A stretch of 64,000 bases of DNA from assembly GCA_038503035.1 (NCBI GenBank), contig JAVSML010001075.1, positions 268,101 through 332,100 of the forward strand, given 5' to 3'. Each line of letters begins with the position of its first letter. The first letter of the stretch is position 1. This document shows positions 34,938 to 47,193 of the stretch, piece after piece. The stretch is from Crocodylus rhombifer. Its lineage: Eukaryota; Chordata; Crocodylia; Crocodylidae. The notes beneath the pieces were generated by a model, which worked only from the letters and a program-made list of their open reading frames with translations, searched no databases and was not told the DNA's origin. Both the position numbers and the translations under genes were made by a program.

Positions 34938-37282
34938 GGTAAATGGGGGAATTCAGAACTCTTCCAAGCATTTGGTGGTCCCCCTAGGGGAGAAAGGGAA
35001 GAAAATTGTCCAGCAATTCAAGAGCAGCTGCAGTCTCCTAATGATCTATCCAGTCAGAGCAACACATGTAGTTAATAAATGATGTACATACTCACAACCC
35101 CAATTAGAGGAAGACTTACTGTCCCCAGGAGGGATTTTCCTGTCATCGGCATATATTTCCTCCAAATCTCCCAGTAATAATTTGATTTCACATTTTCTGG
35201 ATTAATGTTCCTGGTAGTCTGTGCTGGCTGGTCAATGCTGTGGAACTGTTTACTAAGCAAAAGGGCGAGCAGCATGACACCTTCAGTTTACTTTAAAAAT
35301 GAAGGCCATAAAGTATGTTTGTGGTCTACTGCTGTTGCTAAAAGGGAAAAGGTTAAGGATTTATTCTTACATGACCTAACTGGCATTTTCATACCTGACT
35401 AGCCTTGAGGGCTAACAGGAAACAGAGATTTTGCACTTAGTAACATAGGAGCCGTAGTCCTGTTGAATATCAATGGGGCATAGAAGTGGAGTTTCATACT
35501 GCTGGTTGCTGGTTCAGTGTAGGGTCATCATTAATAAGCTCACGTGTTGAGAACATACTGTATTATATTTCTATCTGCAACAGGTACAGTACCTTGCATA
35601 AATGGTAGAGCAAGACAGAGGTGTTAAGGATCTCGGAGGAAAACTGCCAGATGTCTGAGACCTTTCACTAATGTTTGCAGAGTATACAACAGACTTGAAG
35701 CCTCAAACCAGAACCTCAAGGGTCAACTTTTCAGAAGTGAGAGTACATTTTTGCAAAACTGCCAGTGTTAGCAGGCAGCTCCTGGTTTCTCATTATGCAA
35801 TGGTGTGTGCATTTACATGCTGGGGATTGTGTACATACTGGAATGTGTGAGTTGCATATCAAGTGTGCACAAAAGTGCTTATGCCCCTTTGAAGAAATGT
35901 ATCTTGAAACTTTGACTCCTATTTGTGCCAGGGGTCAGGAAAACTTTTGAAATTTGCTCGTATTCTGCCTCTGAGAAGCAATTAACTTAAACACTTAAAC
36001 ATGCTTTTTATTTTCTTCATCTCAGTAAAATTAGCCATTTCAGAATCCAATGCCTTTCTGATTCTTTTTAAAACAGCCTTGAAAATGATTTTTAAAAATC
36101 ATTCATGCTAAAACTTAAATGCTGGACATAGCAAGTATGGTGGCCATGACACCTTGGTAGGGAGCTAGGCACCCGCCCCCCAATGCCCTCCTGGGGTGCA
36201 TGCAGCAGCGCCCCTCCCTGTGCCTCCCAGATGGGCTGCAGCTCCATCCCACACCCCATCCCACCCTGGTTGGGCAGCATCTGCCCCAGCCCCACTCCTT
36301 CCCTCACTGTGGGGACCTTGATCTGTCCCATCACGCCCCTTCCCTCCCCCCTTCCCTTCCACCACAAGAGATTTACCAGCTGCATGCAGGTCTCCAATCT
36401 GCTGGACTGTGCTCCTCATTGCCTACATGTTGCACTGCAGCTATGTGAATGCATGGGGCATTTATCAGCCACATTATCAGCCACATCAGGCCAAGTACTG
36501 ATACAGTCAATTGCTTTATATCTGTGCCAATCTGATATCAGACTGATGAATTGGTCCACCTCTACTTTTCATCCCATTGTTGCTTGTGTCTGTTCCAAGC
36601 AGTGTAACACCACCTAGTATGACTGTACTGCAGTTTCTGAGGCCAATATGCCGTTATATTGTATACTGATGAGACAAGATAGGATAACAGAGCTCCACAA
36701 TATTATAGTTATTTGACCTATAAAGAGGTCCAAAAAAGGTGGTGAGCATAGCTTCTGGATAAACTGTTCCCCAGAAAAGGTGTTTTTTCTTATCCTTCTT
36801 ATTTTTTAACCACTTCTTTGAAATCTCAAGACGCGGATCGGTAATTCTCCTAAAACTTCAGAGCATTTCAGACACTTTTTGTTTTTTTGGCTGCAGTGTC
36901 CAGTTCCCTATTCTGATGAACTGTAAAATATTTAAAGGGGCTTCAAGAGGATGGGTGTGGGGACAGTCAACGAGTAAAAAAAAGTAAACCAAAACAAATG
37001 GGCGCTGGTTTCTTTCAGATTCTTAAGAAGTACTTTGCAATTTTACAAGAATGTGATGTGTATTATCAAGATTAAAGTGCCCTTGCCTAGTATATCACTG
37101 GAATTTTCTGGGGAGATTTTTCTTGCTCCATCCATCCCTTTAAGGACTTTGCCATAGCACAGATGAGTTTCTCTGCTCATAGTTAGCATGCTTTGTGTAC
37201 TTGCTGCATGCTGTGGTTGCTGGGTGTCTGTCTGGAGGTTATGATGCTTTTTTTGCATGTTTGCCTGTTGCATCATGGACAC
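34938..37282. other. Intergenic; C-rich patch at 36165-36370
   Basis: 36165-36370 is C-rich (many CCCC/CCTCCC runs) and open on both strands for compositional reasons. Near 36460-36540 words such as ATCAGCCACATTATCAGCC are reminiscent of transposon-type repeats, but no borders were found. Confidence 0.4.
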
Positions 37283-38209
37283 TCATAGTTTCATAGTTGG
37301 TAGGATCGGAAAGGACCTGAGCAGATCATCAAGTCTGACCCCCTGCCATGGCAGGAAAAAGTACTGGGGTCAAACGACCCCAGCAAGGTTTGTCTAGCCT
37401 CCTCTTAAAGATCCCCAGGGTAGGAGCCAGCACCACTTCTCTTGGAAGCTGGTTCCAGATCCTAGCCGCTCTGACCGTGAAGTAGCACCTCCTGATGTCT
37501 AGCCTGAATCCACCCTCTGTCAGCTTGTGACTGTTATTTCTAGTCACTCCTGGTAGAGCTCGGGGGAACAGGGACTCCCCCAAGGCCTGCTGGTCCCCTC
37601 TGACTAGTTTGTAACAGGCCACTAGATCCCCCCTCAGCCTTCTCTTGTGGAGGCTGAACAGGTTCAGGTCCCTTAGCCTCTCCTCATAGGGCCTGCCCTG
37701 TTGCCCCTGATCATGCAAGTGGCCCTCCTCTGGACCCTCTCCATGTTGTCCACATCCCTCCTGAAGTACGGCGCCCAGAACTGGACGCAGTACTCCAGTT
37801 GTGGCCTGACCAGTGTCATATAGAGGGGGAGAATCACCTCCTTGGACCTGCTCGAGATGCATCTGTGGATGCATGACAAGGTAGGGTTGGACTTCCTGAC
37901 TGCATCCCCACACTGCTGGCCCATGTTCATCTTGGCATCAGTGATGACTCCAAGATCCTTTTCTGCCTCTGCACTGACAAGAGGGGAGTTCCCCAACCTG
38001 TAGGTCTGCTGCTGGTTCTTCCTCCCCAGGTGCAGCACCTTGCACTTGTCAGTATTGAAACCCATCCTGTTCTCATCCGCCACCCCCTGTAACTTGTCTA
38101 GGTCCGATTGCAGCTTATTCCTCCCATCTAGCGTGCCCACATCCCCCCACATCTTAGTGTCATCAGCAAATTTGAACAGGGTGCTTTTTACCTCCTCATC
38201 CAAGTTACT
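37283..38209 (-). mobile_element. CR1 LINE, 5'-truncated
   Basis: Minus-strand CR1 with its 3' tail at about 37283-37345 (TCATAGTTTCATAGTTGG). The frame 38203-37673 gives VKSTLFKFADDTKMWGDVGT (FADD intact), AEAEKDLGVITDAKMNMGQQ, and VILPLYMTLVRPQLEYCVQFW. A frameshift moves the C-terminus into 37913-37329 (LRGDLVACYKLVRGDQQALG). It belongs to the same subfamily as the copy at 81-2075. Truncated 5' near 38209. Confidence 0.94.
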
Positions 38210-39335
38210 CCCCTCTTGCTACCGTTGATGCAGCAGTAAATATTTTCTGTTTTAATTTATTCACAGCTCTGCACGTTTGGGAGATGAGGTCATGCTCATT
38301 CATGGAGAGGCTGCTGGCAGTTTCTCTTCAGTCCCTATGGGAGAAGCTTTCACTATGGTTACAAAGGCAGTAGGACCATGGACACCCCACTAAGCGCAGT
38401 GATGAGCTTGATACGATTGTCATCCTAACAGTCTGCAATGCAGACCTTAGAGGCAAACCAGTATCATATGGATTGCTCTATAACGTGTCAAATTGTCTTT
38501 CACATATCTTCACTCTGAGTGTGTGCACGAGTGTGTGCATGTGCACATCACATGTGGCTGAAAGCCATGTGAGAAGTTGCATTGATCATGCTTCTTTGGT
38601 CATCTCATCAGCACTTTGCTTATCCATCTTCTCTGAGACTGCAAGTAATTTTCCTACCTACTGAGCAGCTTTAAACACTCATTTTTGAAAGAACACAAAG
38701 CAGAACCACCAGGCAGTGATCCTACCCTCCCAAAATTTTATATTTTCTGCCAAAATCTCCCTAATCTGCAGCATGGATAGTACTCTGCCAGGGTACAATG
38801 GACAAGTGTGAAGTCCAACATCTTGTAATGTCTTAAATATATCTGTGGGGTCTTTATGCATTGAAAATGAGAGATTTAGAGCCCCCACTGGAACACAGCC
38901 CTTGCTTCCAGCTGTGGGTGGTCTCAAGATATTGGATCTTAAAATCATAATATTCTGGATAGAAAAGCTATTTCAGAGTAATTTGTAGAGATTTCTAAAC
39001 TTTTATTAGTTATAGTTTCCCCCTTCCTATGAGGTCTGCACAGTGGGACTCCACTAATTGGGGCACATGTAGACAAAAATAGCACCAATTAAAACTTTTT
39101 AGAACTCACTCCAACAGTTCTAAAATAGGTCTTCTCTAACATGTAGCACATATTACCATGTGGTATGAAGGTTTTACTGGCACTTATTTGGGATTATCTG
39201 TACTGTGCCACTTGTTAGTAATTCAGACATCCCAAGCTCAGTCCAGGTTGCACCATCAGATGAGATCATTCATGAAGTCTGCAGAGACTACTGCATATGT
39301 GTGTGTATATATGATTCTCATAGAGGCATGTTTAT
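38210..39335. other. Unique intergenic DNA, nothing recognised
   Basis: Only a short GTGTG-rich tract (about 38515-38545) stands out. Confidence 0.45.
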
Positions 39336-40141
39336 TAGGGGTGTGTGAAATGGGCTATATTCAATTCAGATTCGGCCCAAATCAGGGGACAGTGATTCCA
39401 TTCGTTGATTTGTATCACTGTTCCTATTTGATTCAGCCAAATCCAAATCTGAAGATTTGATGCTGATTCAGAGAATCAGTGATTCAGCCACAGACACAGT
39501 TTTAAATGTTTTTTCTATATATTTCCAGGTACCAGGCATGCTTGTGAACCCTGCAATGGTGGGGAGGATGGAGCATCCCACAGGAGCATGGGGGACCCCC
39601 CCCCCCATGTGCTCAATGGCAGACCTGAAAGTACTTCTGGTCCACTGCCAACCACGTGGGGGACCCCCTGTACTCCTTCAGCTTGGCAATTGGCCGTGGG
39701 GGGACTCTGGGTGCCCCCCCCAGACCCAGGATGCACCAGTTGCTGAAGTGGGGGAAGTATCCCCTGCACACTTCACGGCAGACCCAGAAGTGGACTGGAA
39801 GTGCTTCTGGTACACTTTCAGGTCTGCCACCAAGTGTGCAGGGGACCCCACTGTGCTCCTGTTGGATGCTCCATCCACCCCACCATCTCAGTATTCACGA
39901 GCTGCCTGCTACCTTGAGGTATGTAGAAAAAACATTTAAAGCTGTGTCTATGTCTGAATCATTGAATCTCTCGGAATCTCTCTAAATTGATTTGGAGGGT
40001 TCTGATTTGATTTGGAGAGACTAAAGAGTCTCCAGATTTTATTCAGATTTGGAGATTTGACCACTGAATCAGGCCAAATCTCTGACAAATTGAGTCAGCA
40101 ACCCAAACTTCGCACAGCAACCCAAACTTCGCACAGCCCTA
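39336..40141. mobile_element. hAT-like non-autonomous element, TAGGGCTGTGC family (copy 2)
   Basis: Ends TAGGGGTGTGTGAAATGGG and, inverted, TAGGGCTGTGCGAAGTTTGG, with perfect 8-bp duplications ATGTTTAT at 39328-39335 and 40142-40149. Just inside the right end a 19-bp unit (CAACCCAAACTTCGCACAG) is duplicated in tandem (40099-40136). The interior has recurring ATTCGG/CCAAATC words and internal repeats around 39615-39845. No transposase. Confidence 0.92.
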
Positions 40142-40149
40142 ATGTTTAT

Positions 40150-43100
40150 TCACTCATGTAACTGGCTAGATATTAATTACAAAGGACAAACATAATAATG
40201 AGAACATGAGTGGTGGACAATGAGCAGGAACTGAATGGCTGTACTGTTTTGCCAACACATAAATGAGAATGAGACAGGGAGAGAAACTGAATTTGCTCTC
40301 TAGGATTTAGGTCTGCTTTTTCTTGCATATCCATTGTGACAGAATTATGGATTTGAAATGGATATGGTCAGTTCTCCACTTTTTTCTTCCCACCTGGAAC
40401 ATTGAATGGATGCTGTAATGCATTTCACCATGCTATGGAGTTGAGAGATATAGGATTTTCCTGCCTGCTACAGCCCTTTTATGTTGCTGTGGCTGTTTAT
40501 GATTAGCTAGCATGGGGAGAATTTTTCTCTGATGCAGCCACTGCATTGGAGGGGATCGATGAGAGCCATGTCTACGTAATGATCCCTAGTAATCTCTCTG
40601 ACGGCCGAGAGCTCCCAAATCAACAAAAACGCCAAAGCACACAAAGATAAAGACACAGACCCCATTTTTGTCATACAAAAGAAGAAACTCCACTGGACAG
40701 TGATTGGTGGTTTTGCATTGGCTCCTTGCATGAGAAAGGCTATTTCAAGGATCAGAGGAGAGTCTCAATAGTTTATGCTTCTATAGGAATTCCCACTTGC
40801 CATGGCCTGCAGAGTAGCTCATAGGCACCATAGGGGTGTGTGGGTGTGTAGATATGTATGTGGTGTTTAATGTAATCAGTCACACTAGGTTGCTTCAGGT
40901 TATAGTACAGTTTTCATGGGTCTCTTCAACATCCTGAGAGGTTGCAAAGCTGTCATAAAGCCATCTTTTGCTCCTGCTACTCTTGCACATGCTTCTTTCA
41001 GGCTGAGGATAGACTTTTAGCTATGATCTTCAGCTAGGGCTCTGCTGAGGGAAACTCTTCAGACAGGTGTGAGCATGCTGAAAGAAAGACTTCATGTGCA
41101 GACTTGAAAGAAATGAGGACATGGTACCATCAAAATGTCCCTCTACCAAATGATCTCTCTCAATATTGTACCTTACAATAATCCTTGGTGAGACTATACT
41201 CTCTGGGCACAGCCTGATTCTGGAACCATGACATGGATCTCAATTTGGTGGTAAAAAGATCCTACTCAGCTGACAGCTTTCAGACTGGTGATGCTGAAGA
41301 ATGAAAGAAGGAGCTGCTTCTTCATAAACCCAGAGTTTGCACAGCAAATAGAAAAGTCTGCAAGGGATGTCACTTGCCAATATGATGACACAGGTTCAAT
41401 CAAGAAACTGAGAGTTGCAAACCCATCCTAGTGGCATTGGAAGTAGAAGTCAAAGAAAAAAAGAGACAAACAAAATAAAGTTCAATGGAAGGGGTGCGGG
41501 GAAAAGGGGGAAAGCATAGCCTGAAGTCAATGACAAAAATAAATAAATAAAAGATTAAGACTAGAGTTGAAGAAAAGGGTCAATGCAGACTTAAAGAAAA
41601 GGCCAAGCTTAAAGTGAAAGAGAAGAATGGACATGCCAAATGGAAGTAAAAGAGAATGCCAAGCCCTGAGTCACTACAGAGGAAAAACAGAAGCCCAACA
41701 GGGAAGAAAAAAGCACAGTAAGTGGAGAGAGAGAACAGAATGAGAGGCTAGGTGATGTTAGTAAGCCCAGACAGTCAGATGGGTTTCCCTATCCACCAGT
41801 TGGGAGTTGTTGAATTTTTGAATATATCTAAATATTTCTGAAGCTAAAAAGAGGCAATATTTTCTTTAAGGTGCCAAAAAACTACATGTAGGTGTCTCTG
41901 CACCTGGATGTATTGCAGATTCTTGGGTATTTGTATCTTTTCTGGGTTATTAGCAATGAGGCATTTATTCCTGTTGGAAGAACATGTTCTTCTTTCTGGT
42001 GCTTTCTCTTGGGCCTCCAATATAAAAGTAAATAGTCAAATGAGGTATATAAGTTTATTAGCTGGTCATACTACAAAGAAATGTATGAGAATGCTATTTA
42101 CGGAAGAAAAATATTAAACTCTCAGGATTCCTACAAATTCTTTCCTTCTGGAACCAACTGCATGCTTGGGATGAGTTAGACAAGCTTTGGAATACAAGAC
42201 TTTTCTTTAGGTCTGACTTGGGATGGTATTTAAATTAATTCTTGACCAGTAAAGACTTTTTATACTTTTAATTTGGGAGGAGCTATCTGTTTGGTAATGA
42301 CTCCAAGTTAGGAGGACTCTTGGATGAACTCTAAGGTTACAGTACATAAAGCAGTCACTCTCAACCAGAGTGCTGGTGCTTCCAGATGGACACCCATTTG
42401 TCAGAGCTGCTGGAGTGGGCAGCTGTGACTGCACAGGGGTGAGCACTCTGTGTTGTGGCCACAGTTGAATCAGACAATGGGTGGATCAAGGATTTTGAAA
42501 AGTAGGGGGGTGGGTGTTCAGAAGATGTGGTACTGGGTCATCACATATAACACAGTACTGTATGTATTTTGCCTCCAGTTAAAGAGAAACTAGAAGGTAT
42601 ACTAATATGCTAGGGGGCTAGCACTATATTATTCAGTTTAAGATCAGAGCAAAATCAAATATAACTATTGGAATGTGCACTGATTTGCTAGACTTTTTTT
42701 GTTAAGCTTAGACAAAGCACAACTAACTAGGCAAAAGAAGTCAAAAGATAATATGTCATTAGTCCCATAGTTAATATAGTTAAATGCATGTCTCTTATTT
42801 GGACTCATAAAACAAAATCTAGCCTTCCTGAGCATCTTCACAAGGCCTCCAATACTGCACTGTTAGTCATTTCTGCACGGGAGTTTAATATTACCTTTGA
42901 GTTAAAGTTTTTTAATAGTCTGCAGGGCTGTGAAGTCAAAGAGGGACGTTATCAGGAAGGGCTAACTGACAGCAAAATGGCAGAAGGGATAATTTTAATT
43001 TGAATGGTGGAACATCAAGATCATTAAAAAAGGAGAGAGGGCTGGTAACACCTGTGGACTGGAGAGAGATTAACAGGAATCGGGGACAATGAGCCATGAA

Positions 43101-43297
43101 AGCCAATGACTCTATCAGGGCTGGCTGAATAGAAATGTCACTCCTTCTCCTAGGGAGTGGGTTTTAAAGTTTGGGTGAAGCAGGAATCAAAGAGGGGAGG
43201 GGTACCACTGTATCCCCCTAGATCTACCCTTGAATTAGAGCCATGATAATTATTATCACTTTGTGGTGGTGCCCAAGTGTGGTGGCTTTCAGAGGTC
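40150..43297. other. Unique intergenic DNA, nothing recognised
   Basis: A-rich purine tract at about 41450-41720. A possible lone hAT-like terminus (CAGTCACTCTCAACC) at 42352 has no partner. No supported exon. Confidence 0.4.
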
Positions 43298-44225
43298 ATA
43301 AACTCACACAGAAGCAGGGCTGGATGGGACCTCCAAAGGTCATTTAGTCTACCCCCAGCCTCAGGCAGGATCATCCCTATCTAAACCAACCCATACAAAC
43401 CTTAATTTAGATGCTACATAAGACTACCGTCAACCCTGACACAACACAGACCTAACACCCTAACTTGCCACAGGTAAAGCAGGAGAAGCATGGCAGCCAA
43501 TGTCCTGCTTCTAAGAAATGCTGTNNNNNNNNNNAGGGGCAAGATCCTCTAGTCTGCAATGTCAGGCTTTCGTCCTAGCAGCGGCACTGGCATGGCCCTG
43601 TTCATGTCCCCAGCCTTGGCTGTAGCCAATACCCAGTGCCTCTGAGGAAGGCTTAAAAACACCCTGACACATACAAAAGAGAGTGGTGGCGACATGGAAG
43701 GGGCAACCAGCAAAGCCCAGAAAAACAGGAAATACCCGTAGTAGAACATAGACATAGTTATGCCTAGATCATCCCTGACCTGTGGCTGTCCAACCTCTTC
43801 CTCAACACCTCCAGTGATGGAGGGGCCACAGTGTCCCTAGGCAGTCTCTTCCCTGCCTCGCTGTTCTAAGTGACGTTTTTCCAGATATCCAATCAAACTT
43901 ACTTTTCTGCAACTTCAAGGCATTGGTCTGTGTCCTCCTCTGCAGCAAGAGAGAAAACCTGCTTTCCCTCTTCTTTATGGCAGCCCTTCAAGTATTTGCA
44001 GACTGCTGTCATGTCCCCTCTGAAGTGCCTTTTCTGCCAGCTGAACATGCTCACTTCCTTCCGCCTCTCCTCACGTGACTTGCCTTCTGAGCCCCTGATC
44101 ATCTTTGTGGCCTGCCCCTGGACCCTCTCGGACATCTCCATGTCCTTAAAATAAAGAGCCCAGAGGCGCTGCTCCATGTGAGGCCTAACCAATGTGTAGC
44201 AGAGGCGCCTTCACCTCCCGCTTCT
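43298..44225 (-). mobile_element. Older CR1, split by an insertion, next to the ADAMTS14 CpG island
   Basis: Minus-strand CR1 of a more diverged, bird-like type. The segment 44192-43899 translates to MVRPHMEQRLWALYFKDMEMSERVQGQATKMIRG-like RT C-terminus and LRGDMTAVCKYLKG-type sequence. The CR1 3' end lies at 43298-43378 (GGATGGGACCTCCAAAGGTC). Between these, 43379-43766 does not match CR1 and is flanked by the 10-bp direct repeat GATCATCCCT (43369-43378, 43767-43776), so it is probably a later insertion; it contains the N gap. The element ends about 530 bp before the ADAMTS14 start codon. Confidence 0.78.
43525..43534. other. Assembly gap (10 N)
   Basis: Ten undetermined bases. The round number suggests a placeholder of unknown true length. 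Confidence 0.99.
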
Positions 44226-44239
44226 AGTGATGCCCCCCC

Positions 44240-44970
44240 AAAGCTGCCTTCGCGCTGGGGCCCTGGAGCCTGTGCTGTCCCGGGTCCCTCCCCTCCGCGC
44301 TGCCCTCCACCCACGCCTCACCCATGCTGCCCGTTTGATGCCCCCGGGCTGCAACACTTGCATGGGCGCCTTGAGACCCCTTCTGGGTGCGGGCCTGATG
44401 ATGGAGGGGCCGGGCCGGGGAGCGCAGGTGGCCGCTGTGTTGTGCCCAGCGCGGTGCCGCGAGCCAGGGGCAAGGCCTGTGCCCTCCCCTCCCCCCCCCC
44501 CGCGCGGCACCGGCACAGCGCGGCCCCCGACGGCCCCGGCTCCCCTCCCCCGCCCGCCCGCCGGCCGCGCCTCCCGCGCCCGCCCGCCGCCTGCATGGGG
44601 CTCGCCCAGCCCGCGCCCCGGCTCTGCGGCTCACAGGCGCAGGCGGCGTTGCCCGGCCCGGCGGAGCGGCTGCACGGAGCGGCGGGGAAGGGCTCGGCCA
44701 GCTCCCCGGCGCCCGCTCTCGCACGGACCCGCCAGCCCGCGCCGCCGCCGCCAAATGGGTTCGCTCCGCGTGATGCTGTCGTGCCTCTTCCCCCTCAACT
44801 GCTGGTTCGCGGCCGTGCGGGCGGCCAGGACGGAAGGTGGGTCCGGGCTCCGGCGGCCCCGGGGCGGGCGGCAGGCAGGCAGGGAGAGAAAGGCGCTCGC
44901 TCCGGGGAACCGGCCCGGCGGGGGGAGCTGTCCGCACTGCCTGCGCCGCCGGCCGGCTCCCGCTCCCTGC
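44240..44970 (+). promoter_or_regulatory. CpG island / probable ADAMTS14 promoter
   Basis: An abrupt switch to very GC-rich, CpG-dense sequence surrounds exon 1. GC-box-like runs occur (CCCCCGCCCGCCCGCCGG at about 44546-44563, GGGGCGGGCGGC at about 44861-44872), and no TATA box is placed near the start codon. This is typical of a TATA-less vertebrate promoter. The transcription start cannot be read from the sequence. The long ORFs on both strands here are composition artefacts. Confidence 0.8.
44755..44836 (+). CDS. ADAMTS14: ADAMTS14 exon 1 (coding part): signal peptide
   Basis: This is the first coding exon of ADAMTS14, a secreted zinc metalloprotease of the procollagen N-proteinase group (with ADAMTS2 and ADAMTS3) that removes N-propeptides of fibrillar collagens outside the cell. 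The ATG at 44755 opens MGSLRVMLSCLFPLNCWF, a hydrophobic signal peptide of about 22-24 residues, then AAVRAARTE. The remembered human protein starts in the same style and continues RTPELHLSGKLSDYGV, which fits the splice into exon 2 (E|ELLLSGKLSEYGV). The donor AAG|GTGGGT ends the exon at 44836; 82 nt give phase 1. The frame stays open upstream to 44227, but GC-rich sequence and homology favour this start. The ATG has a G at +4 but C at -3, a moderate context. Confidence 0.88.
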
Positions 44971-46205
44971 CCCTGACTGCCTGCTTTCTCTTTCTCTATT
45001 TCTCCCTCTCTCTTTCCTTCCTTCTCTCTTTCTGTTTCTTTCTTTCTCTCTCTTTCTCCATTCTTTTCTTTCTCTTTTTCTCTCTCTGTCTCTTTATCTC
45101 TCTTTCCAATTTTTAGCATTTCAGTTATTTTTCCTAGAGGGAATTCAGCATTGTCCGTGTAACTGGTAAGGGCAGACCCCCACCCCCTCAAACAAACCCA
45201 ACAACTGTTTCCCGCCCCCCAGTACACACCTAGGGCGGATGGGGGGAGGGAGTGAAAATGAACATGCCTAATCGTGAGGTGAAATCGGGGCACTGGGGGT
45301 GTGGTGCTGGTGCCAGCTTTCTGTGAAGCCTGCAAAGCAATTCCTAGAGGACATTTCAGCGTCAGTGGGGAAGAGGGTGCCGTTGCTCCAAAACGTTTGT
45401 GTGCAGAGTTTGCTTTCAGTCCCTGTGGAGAGTCCAGGTTACTTTCTGGTGACCCGTTTTATTTTTGTCACGCTATGTTTACTTGCTGTGGGTGTGTGGT
45501 GTGTAAAATCTGTACTACAAGGTGCCAATTAAAAGCTGCACTTCTATATTTGAGTCAAAAATGTTAGAATCATTGTAGGCTGGTTATTGCTATTTGTCCT
45601 TGAGTTCAGTGGGTTATTTTTTGCCTTCCCTGATTTTGGTTGTTTTTTTAGACTGTTAGGTATGTTTGTTTTGACAGGTGTATTTTTATATAATGGGCTG
45701 GCACTGGGCTGTGTTGGTTATGATAAGAAATTGCAGAAGGAGACATCTGTCCTATGTGGGTTCTCTTGCAAACCCTTTCTGAATTTATGATGCTGCAGCC
45801 AGAGTTTTGTTTATGAGAGTTTTTACTTATGGAGGAAATGATATATGGAAGCTAAACAATAAATAGTTTGCATGCTTGATCTTAGTTGGGCATTCAGGAG
45901 GCATGTCAGTATGAATTTATTCTGCTCAGTTGGACATGCCCATTTAGAAGTACAAAGCACACACACACAAAAAACTGGAGTTGTATCGGAGTAGAATAAA
46001 GTTTATTGGCTTGAACATGTTTATCTAATTGAGCAAGGAAATCTAGCAACTTGTTTTTTGAGATGAAATAGCTACCTGAGCCCTGGAGCATACACAAATG
46101 AGCCATGCAGTACCCAGAGGAAACACTTGTCTTGACACATTTACAGAGGGTTGCTCTTTGCTTTGAATGTATTGAAGTCTTTCTATCTGTATTTATTTCC
46201 ACTAG
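44837..46205 (+). other. ADAMTS14 intron 1
   Basis: A 1,369-bp intron from the donor GTGGGT to the acceptor polypyrimidine tract ending TTTCCACTAG. The first part remains in the CpG island. A 130-bp CT-rich tract (44981-45110) follows. No repeat insertion is recognised, which is unusual for this window. Confidence 0.85.
44981..45110. repeat. CT-rich polypyrimidine tract
   Basis: About 130 bp of nearly uninterrupted C and T (CTTTCTCTTT-type words) about 145 bp after the exon 1 donor. It is an imperfect microsatellite that may adopt H-DNA; no function is shown. Confidence 0.9.
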
Positions 46206-46627
46206 AGCTCCTCCTGTCTGGAAAGCTAAGTGAATATGGTGTGATTGTGCCCTTCAGTGCAGATTGCAAAGGACGGTTCCTCTCGCACGTGGTGTCTGGC
46301 TCAGTGGCATCAGGGAGTGGTGAAGACTGCCATCCCTCCACCCCGCACTCAGCTCGGCACAGGGTGGCCCGCAGCACCCTGGATGAGCCGCTGCACCAAG
46401 GTGGAGCTGAAAATCACTTGCTTTATTTCAACGTCACTGTTTTTGGAAAGGAACTGCATCTCCGTGTGAAGCCCAACCATCGGCTGATACCACCTGGGGC
46501 CTCAGCTGAATGGCAAGAGGATTTCCAGGTGCTGTTCCGAAAGCCCCTGCAACAGGAGTGTGTCTTTACAGGGGATATCTCAGCCATGCCTGGTGGCTTG
46601 GTGGCCATCAGCAACTGCGATGGACTG
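46206..46627 (+). CDS. ADAMTS14: ADAMTS14 exon 2: propeptide region
   Basis: Second coding exon, encoding residues 28-168 of the predicted preproprotein: the reprolysin-type (M12B) propeptide that keeps the protease latent. Diagnostic stretches are GRFLSHVVSG (50-59), LYFNVTVFGKELHLR (100-114, with N-glycosylation sequon N103-V-T), SAEWQEDFQVLFRKPLQQEC (127-146) and VAISNCDGL (160-168). These align closely with remembered human ADAMTS14 (FNVTVFGKELHLRLRPN, VEWQEDFRELFRQPLRQEC, VAISNCDGL) and less well with ADAMTS2 and ADAMTS3. The acceptor CACTAG|AG and donor CTG|GTAAGC (46628) give 422 nt, phase 1 to phase 0. A basic cluster RHRVARS (78-84) could be a proprotein-convertase-like site, but a true furin RX(K/R)R motif is not present there. 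Later exons with the catalytic zinc motif are beyond the window. Confidence 0.95.
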
Positions 46628-47193
46628 GTAAGCAACAGGCAGTTCACCCTTCTGCAGAGCAAATGCTTTTTTTTTTTCAGTATTTCACTTCTGCTGTCCA
46701 TTTAGGATCACTTCTGCTTTTGATTTTGGTTCTGTATGGAAGAAGTTTGCATTGGACCTTCCAGTACCTCTTCAAGCTGAGGTATAGGAAGAGAGGGATG
46801 TAGCAAGGTTGACATGTGTTTTTTGTTGCTAAACTGAAGTCTTCCATCTAAAAGTAGAACTTGAAGATACTGGCTACATATTTTATAATGCCCTTCTCCT
46901 GTTCCTCAGATCCCCTCTGCTCCCAACATGCCCTCAGAGCTCCTTGTGTTGCCAAAGATACACAGCCAGGTTTATAGTGGGAGGTTATTTCTAGCACAGA
47001 AAGAAACGTAAAAACTGAGGAAGCAGTCTTCTGTGTGTTAACCCATGTGGCCCTTCTTGGGTTGTTTTTCTCTTGGTAGATAGCTGTGCCTGCCTTTCCT
47101 AGAAACTTGCTCTCAACCCTTGGATGCTGCAAATTGGAATTTCTTGGCCACATCTATTTGTCCCATTTCATGTTGTTGTATCCTGTGTTTGGG

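Noticed and set aside
42352..42455. Possible hAT element starting CAGTCACTCTCAACC
   Set aside because: I found no matching inverted right end and no 8-bp duplication.
1..44000. PRF1/PALD1, the genes upstream of ADAMTS14 in human
   Set aside because: No frame resembling perforin or paladin exons was seen in the upstream 44 kb.
44178..45116. Long + strand ORFs (up to 312 codons) and minus ORFs over the CpG island as separate genes
   Set aside because: Overlapping open frames on both strands in very GC-rich DNA are expected; only the frame from 44755 has homology-supported splicing into ADAMTS14 exon 2.
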